The notes: a model not told the origin generated them from the letters alone. A stretch of 64,000 nt of DNA from Methylotenera sp. (GCA_030682715.1 JAUXNQ010000055.1:62001-126000); one strand, 5' to 3'; positions 34,007 through 43,751 are shown, counted from the first letter of the stretch. Numbers and translations are program-made.

Positions 34007-36427
34007 TTACCAGTTCACTAATAATTCAATTCGGAAAACTTGATCAAGATGGTTTTTTCCATTTTCATCCTGACGAATAGTCATAAATCTTCCATCATCT
34101 TCACGGCTTAACATCATTGGGCGCTTGTATAATTGGTGTATAGCGTTTAATTTGTCCTTTGAATCAGAGCTGTTTAAGATGTGATCACCTTTGATTTCTA
34201 CTAATACCAGCCCATCTGCTTGCTTACGGTGTTTTAGTTTTACTACAAAATCCGGGAAATATTGCGATCCATTTGGCAAAATTAAGCCGATAGACCACGG
34301 CTTCCGTGGCTCATTGCGATGCCACCATTCCACAGCTCCGGATAAGTCTTGTTCCAGCATATCTATGAAGGCAATTTCGTCACGATTTAAATCGGAAGGC
34401 ATAACTCCATAGACATTAAGTCTGGAGCTGCGTGACCCCATTTGCTGTTGTATGGATTCTGGAAGCGCTGCTGCATCCGAGAGCTCTGAATACCTAGCAG
34501 CACATTCTCTAGCTGCGACTCGTACGAGATTAGGGAAAGCTACAAGTATTAAATTCAGTGATCGGCTGATAGCTTCATCATCACTTGTAATCCCTTTACG
34601 TTTAAATTCACTTTTGAGGCGTTTGATTAGGACTGCATGTAACTCACGTGGGTCAAGATAATCTGGTTCAAATAATACTCGCTGTGCACGCCTTGCTATT
34701 TCACTATCAGACAAACTTGCTTGATATTCACTATCTTGAATATTTCGACTGAAAATTTCTTCTTCACGACGTAATACTGTCGTTACAGCCCTAAGACCAG
34801 CATTAAATTCTTTATCACCAAAATTAATTGACGCGCCAATGCATTCTAGTAATGCATCCGTACTAATAGGCAAACGTTCAGTCTTAAATCGAATTCCTTC
34901 ATGTCTAATATTAAAGACCAAATTGCCAGTTGGAATTTGCTTCGTAATCCCACCAGTAGTTTTATACTCAGTTGATGGGGAGGGACTAAGGATTAATCCT
35001 TCTAGTATGCTTTGCCCAGTCGGCATCACAAACTTCTGTGCTTCAATACCTATTGATTCATTTGGATAATTCACCTGGCTTACAGGAATGAAGCTACTTT
35101 GTCCGTTCTGAACAATTTGAACTTCCTTCTGGCCTGCGAAATTAACAACCATCGTATAAGGCGAAATTTCTGAAAGTCCAGTTCGTATTGAATTGATTTT
35201 ATCTGCAGCTCCTGTCAGTCCGGTCTGGTTGTCAGCATCAGCCAAAAACACATATCCGTATTGCAACAACTCAGTAATTGTTCTCCCTTGCAGTCGGTGA
35301 TGTACGCGAAGAATACGACCGACAACTTGCACCCCAAAATCTTTATCTTTAGAACCTCTCATAGAAACAAGAGTAAAAGCTCTTGGGGCATCAAACCCTA
35401 GAGCCACTGCCATTTTGAAGATTAAAACTTCCTTGGATTCATCAAGTGCGACGGCCAACAGATCATCTGATGGTTCTTTCGACGTATATGAAGCAATTGC
35501 TTCTTCTCGAAAGCCTAGTTCGATTAAGTTTTCACGAGCTTGTTGAACGTCGTCATCACGCTCTGTAGTAGCAACCTGCACAAGCATCAACGGCGTTAGA
35601 TTAACTCCAGCATTGAGTAATTCTGTCTTGATACGTTCGTGTACCAATTTTGCATCGGCCAGAGCCGCTCTTTGGAAATCTACTAAGGGCTTTTGTTCAT
35701 CTGGTGCCAAATAAGCTATTGATTTAATACCGGCTTTAATTAAGCCAGCATCTACCGCATCTCTGCGGCTTACAGTAATGCGGTGTAGTTCAGCTATACC
35801 AGTTGATCGCTTAAATTTGTCTACATCACTATCATCTGGAGTAGCGGTTATCAATAACGTAAATTCTGGCTGCATAACATCTGTGTAAAATTTTACAGCC
35901 TCGGTAGTGCCACTAAAAGTATGATGTGCTTCGTCGACGACCACACCAATATGAAAACCGGCCTCACGCAAATTGAGCACTAAACTATCTAGGGAAAGTG
36001 ATAAATCTCCATCGCGGCGTATCCTTTTTGCATCCTTGTTATTAGCTGCAACGCCTGCCCAAGTTGATACAAATACATCTCCACTCTTAGTTCCGGCTGC
36101 TAGTCGGTCATTTTGAATGTCACGAATTCGTAGACCCGTAAACTGTTTTTTTAAAGCTAGTTTTGCCTGGTCAACTAAACCTGAAAATGGTGTAAACCAG
36201 AACCAAATGATTTTTGTATCTCGTGCAAATTCCTCTGCGATCAAACCTGCCATTAAGGTCTTGCCAGAGCCAGTAGGCGCTTCAAGAAGTAGGGCTCCAT
36301 TATACGCAGAAGCACGTTTTCGATTGATTTCATCAGGTGCGTGCTCAATTTGCTGAAGCGCATAACGGAAAATGGACAACGCGTTGTCAGTTGCCTCCTT
36401 TTGATATCTTACTGGGGTGACCATCAT
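34007..36427 (-). CDS. res: Type III restriction enzyme Res subunit
   Basis: An 806-residue helicase-nuclease. Walker A APTGSGKT is at residues 50-57, a DEAHH box (VVDEAHHTFSG) follows, and motif VI is QVVGRILRVHH. Near the C-terminus YFPDFVVKL and LVEIKGDH form a PD-(D/E)XK nuclease site. The partner methylase gene lies directly upstream with a four-base overlap. Type III enzymes translocate on DNA and cut when two unmethylated sites lie in opposite orientation. It is somewhat shorter than the usual 900-1000 residues, but all motifs are present. Confidence 0.9.
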   Translation of the reverse strand: MMVTPVRYQKEATDNALSIFRYALQQIEHAPDEINRKRASAYNGALLLEAPTGSGKTLMAGLIAEEFARDTKIIWFWFTPFSGLVDQAKLALKKQFTGLRIRDIQNDRLAAGTKSGDVFVSTWAGVAANNKDAKRIRRDGDLSLSLDSLVLNLREAGFHIGVVVDEAHHTFSGTTEAVKFYTDVMQPEFTLLITATPDDSDVDKFKRSTGIAELHRITVSRRDAVDAGLIKAGIKSIAYLAPDEQKPLVDFQRAALADAKLVHERIKTELLNAGVNLTPLMLVQVATTERDDDVQQARENLIELGFREEAIASYTSKEPSDDLLAVALDESKEVLIFKMAVALGFDAPRAFTLVSMRGSKDKDFGVQVVGRILRVHHRLQGRTITELLQYGYVFLADADNQTGLTGAADKINSIRTGLSEISPYTMVVNFAGQKEVQIVQNGQSSFIPVSQVNYPNESIGIEAQKFVMPTGQSILEGLILSPSPSTEYKTTGGITKQIPTGNLVFNIRHEGIRFKTERLPISTDALLECIGASINFGDKEFNAGLRAVTTVLRREEEIFSRNIQDSEYQASLSDSEIARRAQRVLFEPDYLDPRELHAVLIKRLKSEFKRKGITSDDEAISRSLNLILVAFPNLVRVAARECAARYSELSDAAALPESIQQQMGSRSSRLNVYGVMPSDLNRDEIAFIDMLEQDLSGAVEWWHRNEPRKPWSIGLILPNGSQYFPDFVVKLKHRKQADGLVLVEIKGDHILNSSDSKDKLNAIHQLYKRPMMLSREDDGRFMTIRQDENGKNHLDQVFRIELLVNW

Positions 36428-38322
36428 GCTGCACCCCCAAACCGTTTCACCAGAAACTCAGGAATTTTTTCAAATGACACGTTCGATGAATGAATGCGCT
36501 GACGTAACTGCGCAGGTTGCCAGCTATACAAAGTAATTAAACCACCAGTATTAGCAACAGATTCAATTTGTTCTAAACTTCTTTCTTCAAGCTTGGCTAA
36601 ATAAACTACATGCTTATCTGGGTTTCCAGCTACTTGCAAAGCCACTTTTTCATCAAAATCCGCAAGTGGCAGGTCATGAATTAACTGCAAAGCACGCCAG
36701 ACCTGATTATGCTGTATCTCATTAAACACCTGTGATATTGGGATTCGCTTGGTACGCATGTAAGCAAATTCACTACCTAATCCATCTACAGTTTCACTTT
36801 TTTTGTTTGTATAGCCTACAATAACTCTGCGTAATCGCTCTGCGCACACATCGCGGCAAATATTCTTTTGTGGCTGATCAGCAGTAGCCTCACTGCTTGA
36901 AACTAATATAAATCGACGATTGCCACCATCTATTGCATTTAGTTTCATCAATGCATGACCAGTAGTGCCACTGCCTGCGAAAAAATCCATTACAAGATCA
37001 TCGCTTCCAGCAGATTGAGCTAATAGACCTTCAAGCAATGATAGTGGTTTTGGATGTTGAAAAGCCTTAAAGCCAAGAATATCCTTTACTTCTTCAGTAG
37101 CAACCCCACCACGAGTTGTTCTTAGAACTTCATGATCGTTATCTTCGTCGATTAAGTCATCTAGGTCCTCATTTACACCGCCAATCCAGCTACATAAAGG
37201 CGCTAAACGTTCTTCTTCAGGTTTTGCTGACCATAATTCTTTGCGTGAAGGTCTACCTGTCGCTATAGGCTTTCCAACCCAAAAGTCTAAATCTGGTAAA
37301 TCTTCACTTAATAGTTGTGTTTTTTTCTTGGGTAGGGCTGGTCCTTTTCCAGAGCGAATTGCCTTAATCAATTCATCTCGACTATTAAAAAACATGACTT
37401 CTGATGTTTTACAAGGAGGAAAGTATATAAGATTTTTTTCAATCAGCTTTTCAATGCTATCACTTCTTAATGCTTCCAAAGCGGCTTTTAAAGAAACTTC
37501 ATCGTTATTAACGCGCTTTCTGATCTCATTCTCTGAAGCATAAGCCCATACTCTGTTTGGGTCACATGGATACCAGTACCCCGTTTCTGGATTTTGAATA
37601 GGATAGTAAGTATTTCCTCTCTCCGCGAATGTGTGTGCTTTTGTCAATGGTTGAGGAGACCAGTCACCGCGTGGGTCTGAATCTGGATTGCGAAATTTAG
37701 ATCTATCGGTAGGCTTCCCATTAAATCGGAATTGGGGCGTAGCGTAAACTAAGACATGCTCATGTACATGGCTATATCTTTGAGACAAGTCGTTTCCCGT
37801 GTCTTTAGTGCGCCATACAAGACTGCCAAGCCTCATTTGAGGAAAAACTCCATCCATCAACAATTCAAGCTTTGCTTTATTTTCATCGTTTATTGATACG
37901 AGAATGACGCCATTATTCGCCAATAAATCTTTGGCTATCACCAGTCGCCGATACATAAATTCCAACCACTTGGAATGTTTGTAAACGTCGTCTTTGTCGA
38001 TAAATCGGTCGTTATAGATGAAGTCTTTGTTACCGGTATTGTAAGGTGGGTCTATATATATACATTTCACCTTACCTGCATGTGTCATTCTCAAATATCG
38101 TAGTGCGTCGAAATTATCACCCTCGATAACTAAGTTTTGATGTGGCCCATTCCCTTCAGATAGAAGTGGATCATGTTCAAGCATCACAAAGTCATTATTA
38201 ATGCTACGCTCATGTTCTATTTCTTTTCGTTCCCAGACTAGACCAAAACTGGGTTTTCGGTCTCGTTCTCGGATTAGTCTAAGCAGTTCTTCCCTGCTAT
38301 ATTCTTCGTATTTGTCAGACAT
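36424..38322 (-). CDS. mod: Type III DNA methyltransferase Mod subunit (adenine-specific)
   Basis: A 632-residue beta-class N6-adenine methyltransferase. The catalytic motif DPPYNTGN is at residues 91-98 and the SAM-binding motif DFFAGSGTTGHAL lies in the C-terminal half; the order DPPY before FAGSG is that of type III Mod proteins. The region between contains the target-recognition part. It confers site recognition on the Res subunit, whose gene overlaps it by four bases. No repeat tract for phase variation is visible. Confidence 0.93.
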   Translation of the reverse strand: MSDKYEEYSREELLRLIRERDRKPSFGLVWERKEIEHERSINNDFVMLEHDPLLSEGNGPHQNLVIEGDNFDALRYLRMTHAGKVKCIYIDPPYNTGNKDFIYNDRFIDKDDVYKHSKWLEFMYRRLVIAKDLLANNGVILVSINDENKAKLELLMDGVFPQMRLGSLVWRTKDTGNDLSQRYSHVHEHVLVYATPQFRFNGKPTDRSKFRNPDSDPRGDWSPQPLTKAHTFAERGNTYYPIQNPETGYWYPCDPNRVWAYASENEIRKRVNNDEVSLKAALEALRSDSIEKLIEKNLIYFPPCKTSEVMFFNSRDELIKAIRSGKGPALPKKKTQLLSEDLPDLDFWVGKPIATGRPSRKELWSAKPEEERLAPLCSWIGGVNEDLDDLIDEDNDHEVLRTTRGGVATEEVKDILGFKAFQHPKPLSLLEGLLAQSAGSDDLVMDFFAGSGTTGHALMKLNAIDGGNRRFILVSSSEATADQPQKNICRDVCAERLRRVIVGYTNKKSETVDGLGSEFAYMRTKRIPISQVFNEIQHNQVWRALQLIHDLPLADFDEKVALQVAGNPDKHVVYLAKLEERSLEQIESVANTGGLITLYSWQPAQLRQRIHSSNVSFEKIPEFLVKRFGGAA

Positions 38323-38486
38323 GTATTTTTTGACTCCCTATTCGTGATTGTAGGGGTATTTCTTAAAACAGCATAGTTACGCAACATAGATATAAGTTCA
38401 AATCATTTTTACAATACAAATTGATTCATTTTTGTATCAATAGTTAACTTGATAACAAAGTTCAAGACTTAGTATCAAGTCAACTT

Positions 38487-39671
38487 TCAAGCCCCAGCTT
38501 TAAGTTCATCTAGGTAATCTGCCCAAACTTGCATCATCTCAATTCTCTGCTCGAGAAATCTCGTTCGATTATAAGCTCCGCCTAAAGCATCAGGAACCTC
38601 ATGCGATAGCTGATGCTCAATGTGGTGCGGGTCCATGTTAAGGCGCTCATGAAGCATAGTTCTGGCCATAGCTCTAAATCCGTGGCCAGTAATTTCAGTT
38701 TGAGTGTTGTACCCAAGTCTTTTTAAAGCGGCATTAACAGCGCTTTCACTCATTGGTCGCTTGGGATCACGGCCACCCTTAAACACATACGGAAGGTGAC
38801 CAGATATTGGATGTAATTCACGTATTAGCTCTATAGCTTGTTTTGACAATGGAACCAAGTGGTCCTTTTTAACTTTATTTACATAATATTTCCATAAACC
38901 ATTGTCCAGGTCTAACTCATCCCATCTCATCTTTCTTAATTCCCCTGGGCGGCAAAAAAGTAATGGCCCTAGCCTGACTGCATTTTGAACAGTAATTCCA
39001 CCAGATATAGAATCCAATGAGAGCAAAAAATCTTTGACCTTAGCTGGGTCAGTGAGTGCAGCAAAGTGTTTTACTGTACGTGATGGAAGAAAGCCCTTAA
39101 GATCAGAAGTAGGGCTTCGCTCTAACTTACTATTTTGTACGCCATATCTAAACACTTGTCCTATTGTCTGTAATGTACGATGGGCTGTTTCAAGAATGTT
39201 TTGTTTTTGAACAAGCTTCAGTGTGGCAATAATGTCTACAGGCTTTATGTCGGTGATTGGCATTTTCCCAATGTATGGAAATACATACAGCTCAAATCTA
39301 CGAATAACTTTTTCAGAATGACTTAATGCTTTGTTTGCCATATGATCTGAATGCCATGCCCGTGCAACAGACTCAAATGTATTTCCTATCTCATCTTGAC
39401 GCTCATTCTTGGCTGTTTTTTTTATAAAGCTTGGGTCACGGCCTTCAGCTAATTGTTTTCGCGCCGTATCGCGCAGCTCGCGCGCTCTTGCAAGAGTTAC
39501 ATCTGGGTATTGGCCCAATGATAGTGTTTTTTGCTTACCTTCAAAGCGATATGCAAAGCGCCAAAGCTTAGAGCCGCTTATTTTGACAAACAAATATAAT
39601 GATTTTTCGTCTGCAATTTTGTAATCTTTGTCTTGCGGTTTAGCCGTTTTAATTTTAATGTCATTCAGCAT
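38487..39671 (-). CDS. int: Tyrosine integrase (P4-like, DUF4102 N-terminus)
   Basis: A 394-residue site-specific recombinase that would insert and excise the element at tRNA-Met. The N-terminal arm-binding domain (LFVKISGSKLWRFAYRFEGK, LSLGQYPDVTLARARELRDT) is of the DUF4102 type. Catalytic residues are visible: Arg in CRPGELRKMRW, HGFRAMARTML (His-x-x-Arg) and Tyr in GGAYNRTRF. It lies 220 bp from the tRNA 3' end and reads away from it. Repeats in front of the start (39674-39723) are arm-type sites and probably autoregulatory. Confidence 0.93.
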   Translation of the reverse strand: MLNDIKIKTAKPQDKDYKIADEKSLYLFVKISGSKLWRFAYRFEGKQKTLSLGQYPDVTLARARELRDTARKQLAEGRDPSFIKKTAKNERQDEIGNTFESVARAWHSDHMANKALSHSEKVIRRFELYVFPYIGKMPITDIKPVDIIATLKLVQKQNILETAHRTLQTIGQVFRYGVQNSKLERSPTSDLKGFLPSRTVKHFAALTDPAKVKDFLLSLDSISGGITVQNAVRLGPLLFCRPGELRKMRWDELDLDNGLWKYYVNKVKKDHLVPLSKQAIELIRELHPISGHLPYVFKGGRDPKRPMSESAVNAALKRLGYNTQTEITGHGFRAMARTMLHERLNMDPHHIEHQLSHEVPDALGGAYNRTRFLEQRIEMMQVWADYLDELKAGA

Positions 39672-39673
39672 TT

Positions 39674-39723
39674 TGTTGGTATCGCTTTGCAGTTAAGTCA
39701 AGATACCAACAATAGTACCAACA
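39674..39723. repeat. Integrase arm-type sites / int operator
   Basis: TGTTGGTATC (39674-39683) and GATACCAACA (39702-39711) are exact inverses, and AGTACCAACA (39714-39723) repeats the second with a 12-bp step. The pair 39702-39723 matches the pair at 7235-7256 in sequence, spacing and orientation. The inverted copy is directly next to the int start codon. Confidence 0.65.
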
Positions 39724-39859
39724 TTATTACGAGTATGCAAAAGCATGAAAAAGGAAGAATCAGGAAGCCATTGAAAAAGAAATATTCATAACCTATTGAT
39801 TTATATTGTTTTAAAAAGGATAAAAGAGGAGGAGTCAGGAAGTTTGGACTTAAAAAGAA

Positions 39860-39886
39860 AAAGGCCACATCCGAGGATGTGGCCTT
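39860..39886 (-). terminator. Terminator after tRNA-Met, inside the element
   Basis: AAAGGCCACATCC pairs with GATGTGGCCTTT around a short loop and is followed on the minus strand by TTTTTCTTTTT. It lies on the element side of the att core, so the element supplies a replacement terminator for the tRNA gene. Confidence 0.75.
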
Positions 39887-39889
39887 TAA

Positions 39890-39896
39890 TTGGTGG
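39890..39896. other. Right attachment core at the tRNA-Met 3' end
   Basis: TTGGTGG, the reverse of the CCACCAA end of tRNA-Met, matches 7160-7166. Insertion here keeps the tRNA intact. Confidence 0.55.
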
Positions 39897-39967
39897 TGAA
39901 AGTGGGACTTGAACCCACGACCCCAGGATTATGAATCCTGTGCTCTAACCAGCTGAGCTACATCACC
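39891..39967 (-). tRNA. tRNA-Met (anticodon CAT)
   Basis: A 77-nt cloverleaf: acceptor GGTGATG, D-arm GCTCAGCTGGTTAGAGC, anticodon stem CAGGA/TCCTG with loop TTCATAA, T-arm GTGGGTTCAAGTCCCAC, and an encoded CCA. CAT could in principle be a lysidine-modified tRNA-Ile2; the overall sequence fits elongator Met. It is the insertion target of the neighbouring element. Confidence 0.93.
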
Positions 39968-40085
39968 TTGTAAATCTGATGCTAAAACATTAGCAAGGGC
40001 GCAATTCTAGTGTTTTAGTCGTGAATTGTCAAAAAAACTTTGCTTAAAAGTGCGGTTATTTTCATTAAATTGCACTAATTTTTTT

Positions 40086-40123
40086 AGCGTTAGCAAACTG
40101 GATGTTTGAAGTTTGCTAACGCT
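40086..40123. other. 13-bp perfect hairpin downstream of ychF
   Basis: AGCGTTAGCAAAC (40086-40098) is the exact inverse of GTTTGCTAACGCT (40111-40123). Neither strand has a proper U tract after the stem, so it is not a standard terminator; it may protect the 3' end of the ychF mRNA. Confidence 0.5.
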
Positions 40124-40159
40124 GTAAGATTTAACTGAAATTAGGGGTAAATTTTTAAC

Positions 40160-40189
40160 CTAGACGTTGAATCTCTAGACGTTAAATCT
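40160..40189. repeat. 15-bp tandem duplication at the ychF stop codon
   Basis: CTAGACGTTRAATCT is tandemly repeated (40160-40174 and 40175-40189, one mismatch). The second copy holds the last ychF codons and its TAG stop, so the stop region has been duplicated into the untranslated part. Confidence 0.7.
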
Positions 40190-41260
40190 AAAGTGCATCA
40201 CATCGCCGTCTTGCACAATGTATTCTTTACCTTCTAGGCGCATTTTCCCTGCTTCTTTTGAGCCTTGCTCACCTTTGTTTTTTACGTATTCATCATAGGC
40301 AATCACTTCTGCACGAATAAACCCACGTTCAAAGTCGGTATGAATCACACCAGCCGCTTGTGGTGCTGTGGCGCCTTTTTTAACGGTCCAAGCGCGTACT
40401 TCTTGCACGCCAGCGGTGAAGTAGGTTTGTAGGCCTAGTAAGTCATAGGCGGCGCGGATTACGCGGTTTAGGCCTGGTTCATCTTGGCCTAGCTCTGCTA
40501 AGAATACGTTTTTGTCTTCATCATCTAGTTCTGAGATTTCGCCTTCAATTTTTGCGCAAATGCAAACCACTGGTGCGCCTTCGGTTTTACCTAGTGCGAC
40601 TACTTTGTCTAAGTATGGGTTGTTTTCAAAGCCTTTTTCATCCACGTTGGCAATGTACATCACAGGCTTCACTGTAATGAGGCATAGTGGTTTGATAATG
40701 TCGAGTTCATCAGCATCTAGGCCTAGTGTGCGCACTGGTGCGCCTGTGTCTAGGTGTTTTTGGATTCTTTCGCAAAGGCCTGCAAGTGCAATAGCGTCTT
40801 TGTCGCCAGATTTAGCTTTTTTGCTTTCGCGTTGCAGTGTTTTTTCAACAGTTTCCATATCGGCAAGTGCAAGCTCGGTGTTGATCACTTCAATATCTGA
40901 AAGAGGGTCTACTTTACCAGCCACGTGTACAACGTTGCCATCATCAAAGCAGCGTACTACGTGTGAGATTGCGTCAGTTTCACGAATATTAGCTAAGAAC
41001 TTGTTACCTAAGCCTTCACCTTTTGATGCGCCAGCCACTAGGCCTGCAATATCAACAAACTCTACAATGGCTGGTTGTACGCGTTGTGGTTTTACAATAT
41101 CAATCAACGGTTGCATGCGGGTATCTGGTACCTCAACAATGCCTACGTTTGGCTCGATGGTGCAGAATGGGTAGTTTTCGGCCGCAATCCCTGCTTTGGT
41201 AATTGCATTAAATAAAGTTGATTTTCCTACGTTAGGTAGGCCTACGATTCCACATTTCAT
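40175..41260 (-). CDS. ychF: Obg-like ATPase YchF
   Basis: A 361-residue member of the universal YchF/OLA1 family, ribosome-associated ATPases implicated in translation initiation and stress. G1 is GLPNVGKST at residues 7-15, G3 is [10 protein letters not shown], and the adenine-specifying NVDE replaces the usual NKxD ([10 protein letters not shown]). A TGS domain ends the protein ([11 protein letters not shown] ... [10 protein letters not shown]). It lies in the core order prs-rplY-pth-ychF. Confidence 0.96.
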   Translation of the reverse strand: MKCGIVGLPNVGKSTLFNAITKAGIAAENYPFCTIEPNVGIVEVPDTRMQPLIDIVKPQRVQPAIVEFVDIAGLVAGASKGEGLGNKFLANIRETDAISHVVRCFDDGNVVHVAGKVDPLSDIEVINTELALADMETVEKTLQRESKKAKSGDKDAIALAGLCERIQKHLDTGAPVRTLGLDADELDIIKPLCLITVKPVMYIANVDEKGFENNPYLDKVVALGKTEGAPVVCICAKIEGEISELDDEDKNVFLAELGQDEPGLNRVIRAAYDLLGLQTYFTAGVQEVRAWTVKKGATAPQAAGVIHTDFERGFIRAEVIAYDEYVKNKGEQGSKEAGKMRLEGKEYIVQDGDVMHFRFNV

Positions 41261-41409
41261 ATTTTCCCAGTCATCTTTAACGCAATTATTGCGTTGTGTT
41301 CGTCTTTATCAATTCGCCGTACTTTTTGTACTGTTTTCATCTCTTTTATCATCCACGCCTTATTTTGCGTCAAATCTGAATGGAAAACAGTGTGTTCAGG
41401 TAAGGTAAT

Positions 41410-41985
41410 TTATTTCTTTGTATGCAATTTTAACATGGCGCTATCAAATTCGCCTGCAAGCAGTAAATCTACTAATTTAGTGCTATCGATAATGTTATCT
41501 TCAATGGCTATTTGTTCATCTTTGGTGGGTGCTTTGAGCACAAAGTTAACCACTTCAGTTTTTGAGCCAGGGTGGCCAATGCCTACACGCATGCGCCAGT
41601 AATCGGGTGTGCCAAGTGCGGCGTGAATATCACGCAAGCCATTGTGGCCGCCATGCCCACCACCAAATTTTATTTTGGTGCTACCAGCTGGTAAGTCTAA
41701 TTCGTCATGAATCACCAAGATTTCATTTGGTGATATTTTGTAATAGTTGGTTAAGGCGGCAACAGCTTTGCCGCTTGCGTTCATAAACGTAGTTGGTTTA
41801 ATCAGCCAAGTGTCTGCTGTTGGGTTTAATTTACCCGTGAATCCAAAAAACTTAGCATCAATCGCTAATTTGCTATTGGTCGCGGCGGCAAGTTGATCTA
41901 TCCACCAAAAACCTGCGTTATGACGCGTGGCTGCATATTTTTCGCCAGGGTTGCCTAGGCCTACAAATAATTTAATTCCGCTCAT
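41410..41985 (-). CDS. pth: Peptidyl-tRNA hydrolase
   Basis: A 191-residue Pth that recycles tRNA by hydrolysing peptidyl-tRNA released from stalled ribosomes. The start KLFVGLGNPGEKYAATRHNA carries the catalytic His, and FMNASG, HDELDLPAG and GGHGGHNGLR are family hallmarks. It follows rplY in the usual betaproteobacterial order, about 130 bp downstream with a terminator in between. Confidence 0.96.
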   Translation of the reverse strand: MSGIKLFVGLGNPGEKYAATRHNAGFWWIDQLAAATNSKLAIDAKFFGFTGKLNPTADTWLIKPTTFMNASGKAVAALTNYYKISPNEILVIHDELDLPAGSTKIKFGGGHGGHNGLRDIHAALGTPDYWRMRVGIGHPGSKTEVVNFVLKAPTKDEQIAIEDNIIDSTKLVDLLLAGEFDSAMLKLHTKK

Positions 41986-42052
41986 ATCGTCACTTTATGT
42001 TAATCCATTTTTCGAGCGCATGTTGCATGATATTGCTTTTAGGGAGCGCCTT

Positions 42053-42086
42053 AAAAAAAACGCGCACTTTAATAATAAAGTGCGCG
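42053..42086 (-). terminator. Intrinsic terminator after rplY
   Basis: CGCGCACTTTA (42061-42071) pairs with TAAAGTGCGCG (42076-42086) around ATAA, and the preceding run of A gives a U tract on the minus strand. Confidence 0.85.
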
Positions 42087-42114
42087 CTATTTAACTAGCT
42101 TACGTAGTTAATAC

Positions 42115-42723
42115 TTAAGCTGCTGGAGTTTCAGCTGCTGCTTCAGCAACGCCACCGCGTGTTTTAGCGATAGAAGCTACTGCTGCGTCATCACCGTGCG
42201 CCAATTGTACAAACTCAACACCTTTTGGTAGTTTGATTTGTGATAAGTGGATTGAGTGACCAATTTCTAATGTTGCAACGTCAACTTCGATAAACTCTGG
42301 CAAGTCTTTTGCCAAGCAACTTACGTCTGCTTCTGTTAATACGTGAGCAACAATACCGCCACCTAATTTAACACCTGGCGCTACATCAGCGTTGATGAAG
42401 TGGAATGGTACTTTAACGTGGATTTTTTCAGTTGCACTAACGCGTTGGAAGTCAACGTGTTGAATGGTGTTGCGAACTGGGTGCATTTGGAAATCACGTA
42501 ATAATACGCTTTCTTTTTTACCATCAAGAATCAGCGTTAACACTGAAGCGTGGAAGGCTTCGTGACGGAATTGTAAGAACAATTCTTTAGCGTTGATTTC
42601 TAGTGGGAATGCATCTTTACCACCACCGTATACTACACCAGGCACAGAGCCGGCATGACGTAGACGGCGGCTCGCACCCGTACCTTTAGCGTCACGTTTT
42701 ACTGCATTGATTTCAATAGCCAT
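42115..42723 (-). CDS. rplY: 50S ribosomal protein L25, general stress (CTC) form
   Basis: A 202-residue long-form L25/CTC protein binding 5S rRNA. The N-terminal L25 domain (INAVKRDAKGTGASRRLRHA) and the C-terminal CTC beta domain (LPEFIEVDVATLEIGHSIHL) are both present, ending in an Ala-rich tail. It lies 75 bp downstream of prs on the same strand, and they are probably co-transcribed. Confidence 0.95.
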   Translation of the reverse strand: MAIEINAVKRDAKGTGASRRLRHAGSVPGVVYGGGKDAFPLEINAKELFLQFRHEAFHASVLTLILDGKKESVLLRDFQMHPVRNTIQHVDFQRVSATEKIHVKVPFHFINADVAPGVKLGGGIVAHVLTEADVSCLAKDLPEFIEVDVATLEIGHSIHLSQIKLPKGVEFVQLAHGDDAAVASIAKTRGGVAEAAAETPAA

Positions 42724-42797
42724 TTTACTACTCCTAAATTTACTACTTTACTACAATGAATCTGCCTTCCGCGACCAGAAAGCAGGGTGGAATACTT

Positions 42798-43751
42798 TTA
42801 GTCCATAAACAATGAGCTGACAGAGTCTTCGCAGCTAATCCTGCGAATTGTCTCTGCTAGTAAGGCTGCTGCGCTCAATTGACGGATTTTTTTACAGTTT
42901 GCAGAATCATTTTGCAACTGAATTGTGTTTGTGACGATTAACTCGTCTAGCTCAGAATTCATAATACGCTCTGCCGCACCGCCAGATAATACTGGGTGAG
43001 TTGCGTAAGCGACTACTTTAACTGCGCCATGTTTTTTTAATGCAGCTGCTGCTTCACATAGTGTGTTTGCAGTGTCTACCATGTCATCCATAATCACACA
43101 GGTACGGCCAGCCACGTCACCAATGATGTTCATGACTTTAGCTACGTTTGGTTTTGGACGGCGTTTATCAATAATCGCAAGATCAGAGCTTAGTTGTTTT
43201 GCACATGCACGCGCACGCACTACACCACCAACGTCTGGAGAAACCACCACGAGGTTCTCATGTTTTTGTTCTAGTAAGTCTGTCAATAAAATTGGAGTTG
43301 CGTAGATGTTATCTACTGGGATATCAAAAAAGCCTTGGATTTGGTCTGAGTGCAAATCCATGGTTAACACACGGTTAACACCAACACCAGTGAGCATGTT
43401 GGCCACTACTTTAGCAGTAATGGCAACGCGAGCTGAACGTGGGCGGCGATCTTGGCGTGAGTAGCCAAAGTATGGAATAGCGGCTGTGATACGGCCAGCA
43501 GATGAGCGACGAAGCGCATCTACCATGACCATGACTTCCATTAAACTATCGTTTGTTGGGTGGCTGGTAGATTGCAACACAAAAACATCGCGACCACGCA
43601 CATTTTCAAGCAGTTCAACCATGACTTCGCCATCGCTAAATTTGCCTACATGCGCTTGACCAAGCTCAATGTTCAAGTGTTTTGCAACTTCCTGCGCGAG
43701 CACTGGGTTGGCGTTGCCAGTAAAGACCATCATATTGCCGTTAGACGCCAT
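42798..43751 (-). CDS. prs: Ribose-phosphate pyrophosphokinase
   Basis: A 317-residue PRPP synthase, which transfers pyrophosphate from ATP to ribose-5-phosphate for nucleotide, His and Trp synthesis. Recognisable motifs are [35 protein letters not shown] (ATP site), [13 protein letters not shown] and the PRPP loop [14 protein letters not shown]. It lies between tRNA-Gln and rplY. Confidence 0.97.
   Translation of the reverse strand: MASNGNMMVFTGNANPVLAQEVAKHLNIELGQAHVGKFSDGEVMVELLENVRGRDVFVLQSTSHPTNDSLMEVMVMVDALRRSSAGRITAAIPYFGYSRQDRRPRSARVAITAKVVANMLTGVGVNRVLTMDLHSDQIQGFFDIPVDNIYATPILLTDLLEQKHENLVVVSPDVGGVVRARACAKQLSSDLAIIDKRRPKPNVAKVMNIIGDVAGRTCVIMDDMVDTANTLCEAAAALKKHGAVKVVAYATHPVLSGGAAERIMNSELDELIVTNTIQLQNDSANCKKIRQLSAAALLAETIRRISCEDSVSSLFMD

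Larger units (their letters stand above)
7160..39890. mobile_element. Integrated plasmid-like genomic island at tRNA-Met carrying defence genes
   Basis: About 32.7 kb bounded by TTGGTGG at 7160-7166 and 39890-39896; the right copy contains the 3' CCA end of tRNA-Met. A P4-type tyrosine integrase lies at the right end reading inward from the tRNA. Pairs of TACCAACA repeats with a 12-bp step lie just inside both ends in the same orientation. The backbone is plasmid-like (TrfA-like initiator, iterons, ParA with a ParG-like protein). The cargo is AbiE-like, Fic, Wadjet, UmuDC/SRAP, Detocs and a type III R-M system. No relaxase or type IV secretion genes are seen, so transfer, if any, would need help. 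The exact left boundary is inferred from short repeats. Confidence 0.75.

Noticed and set aside
7160-39890. An integrative conjugative element
   Set aside because: No relaxase, coupling protein or type IV secretion genes are visible; a plasmid-like integrated island fits better.
40086-40123. An intrinsic terminator
   Set aside because: The stem is perfect but no U tract follows on either strand.
40512-41174. A 220-residue plus-strand open frame
   Set aside because: It is the antisense shadow of ychF and is Ser/Thr-rich as expected from the reverse frame.
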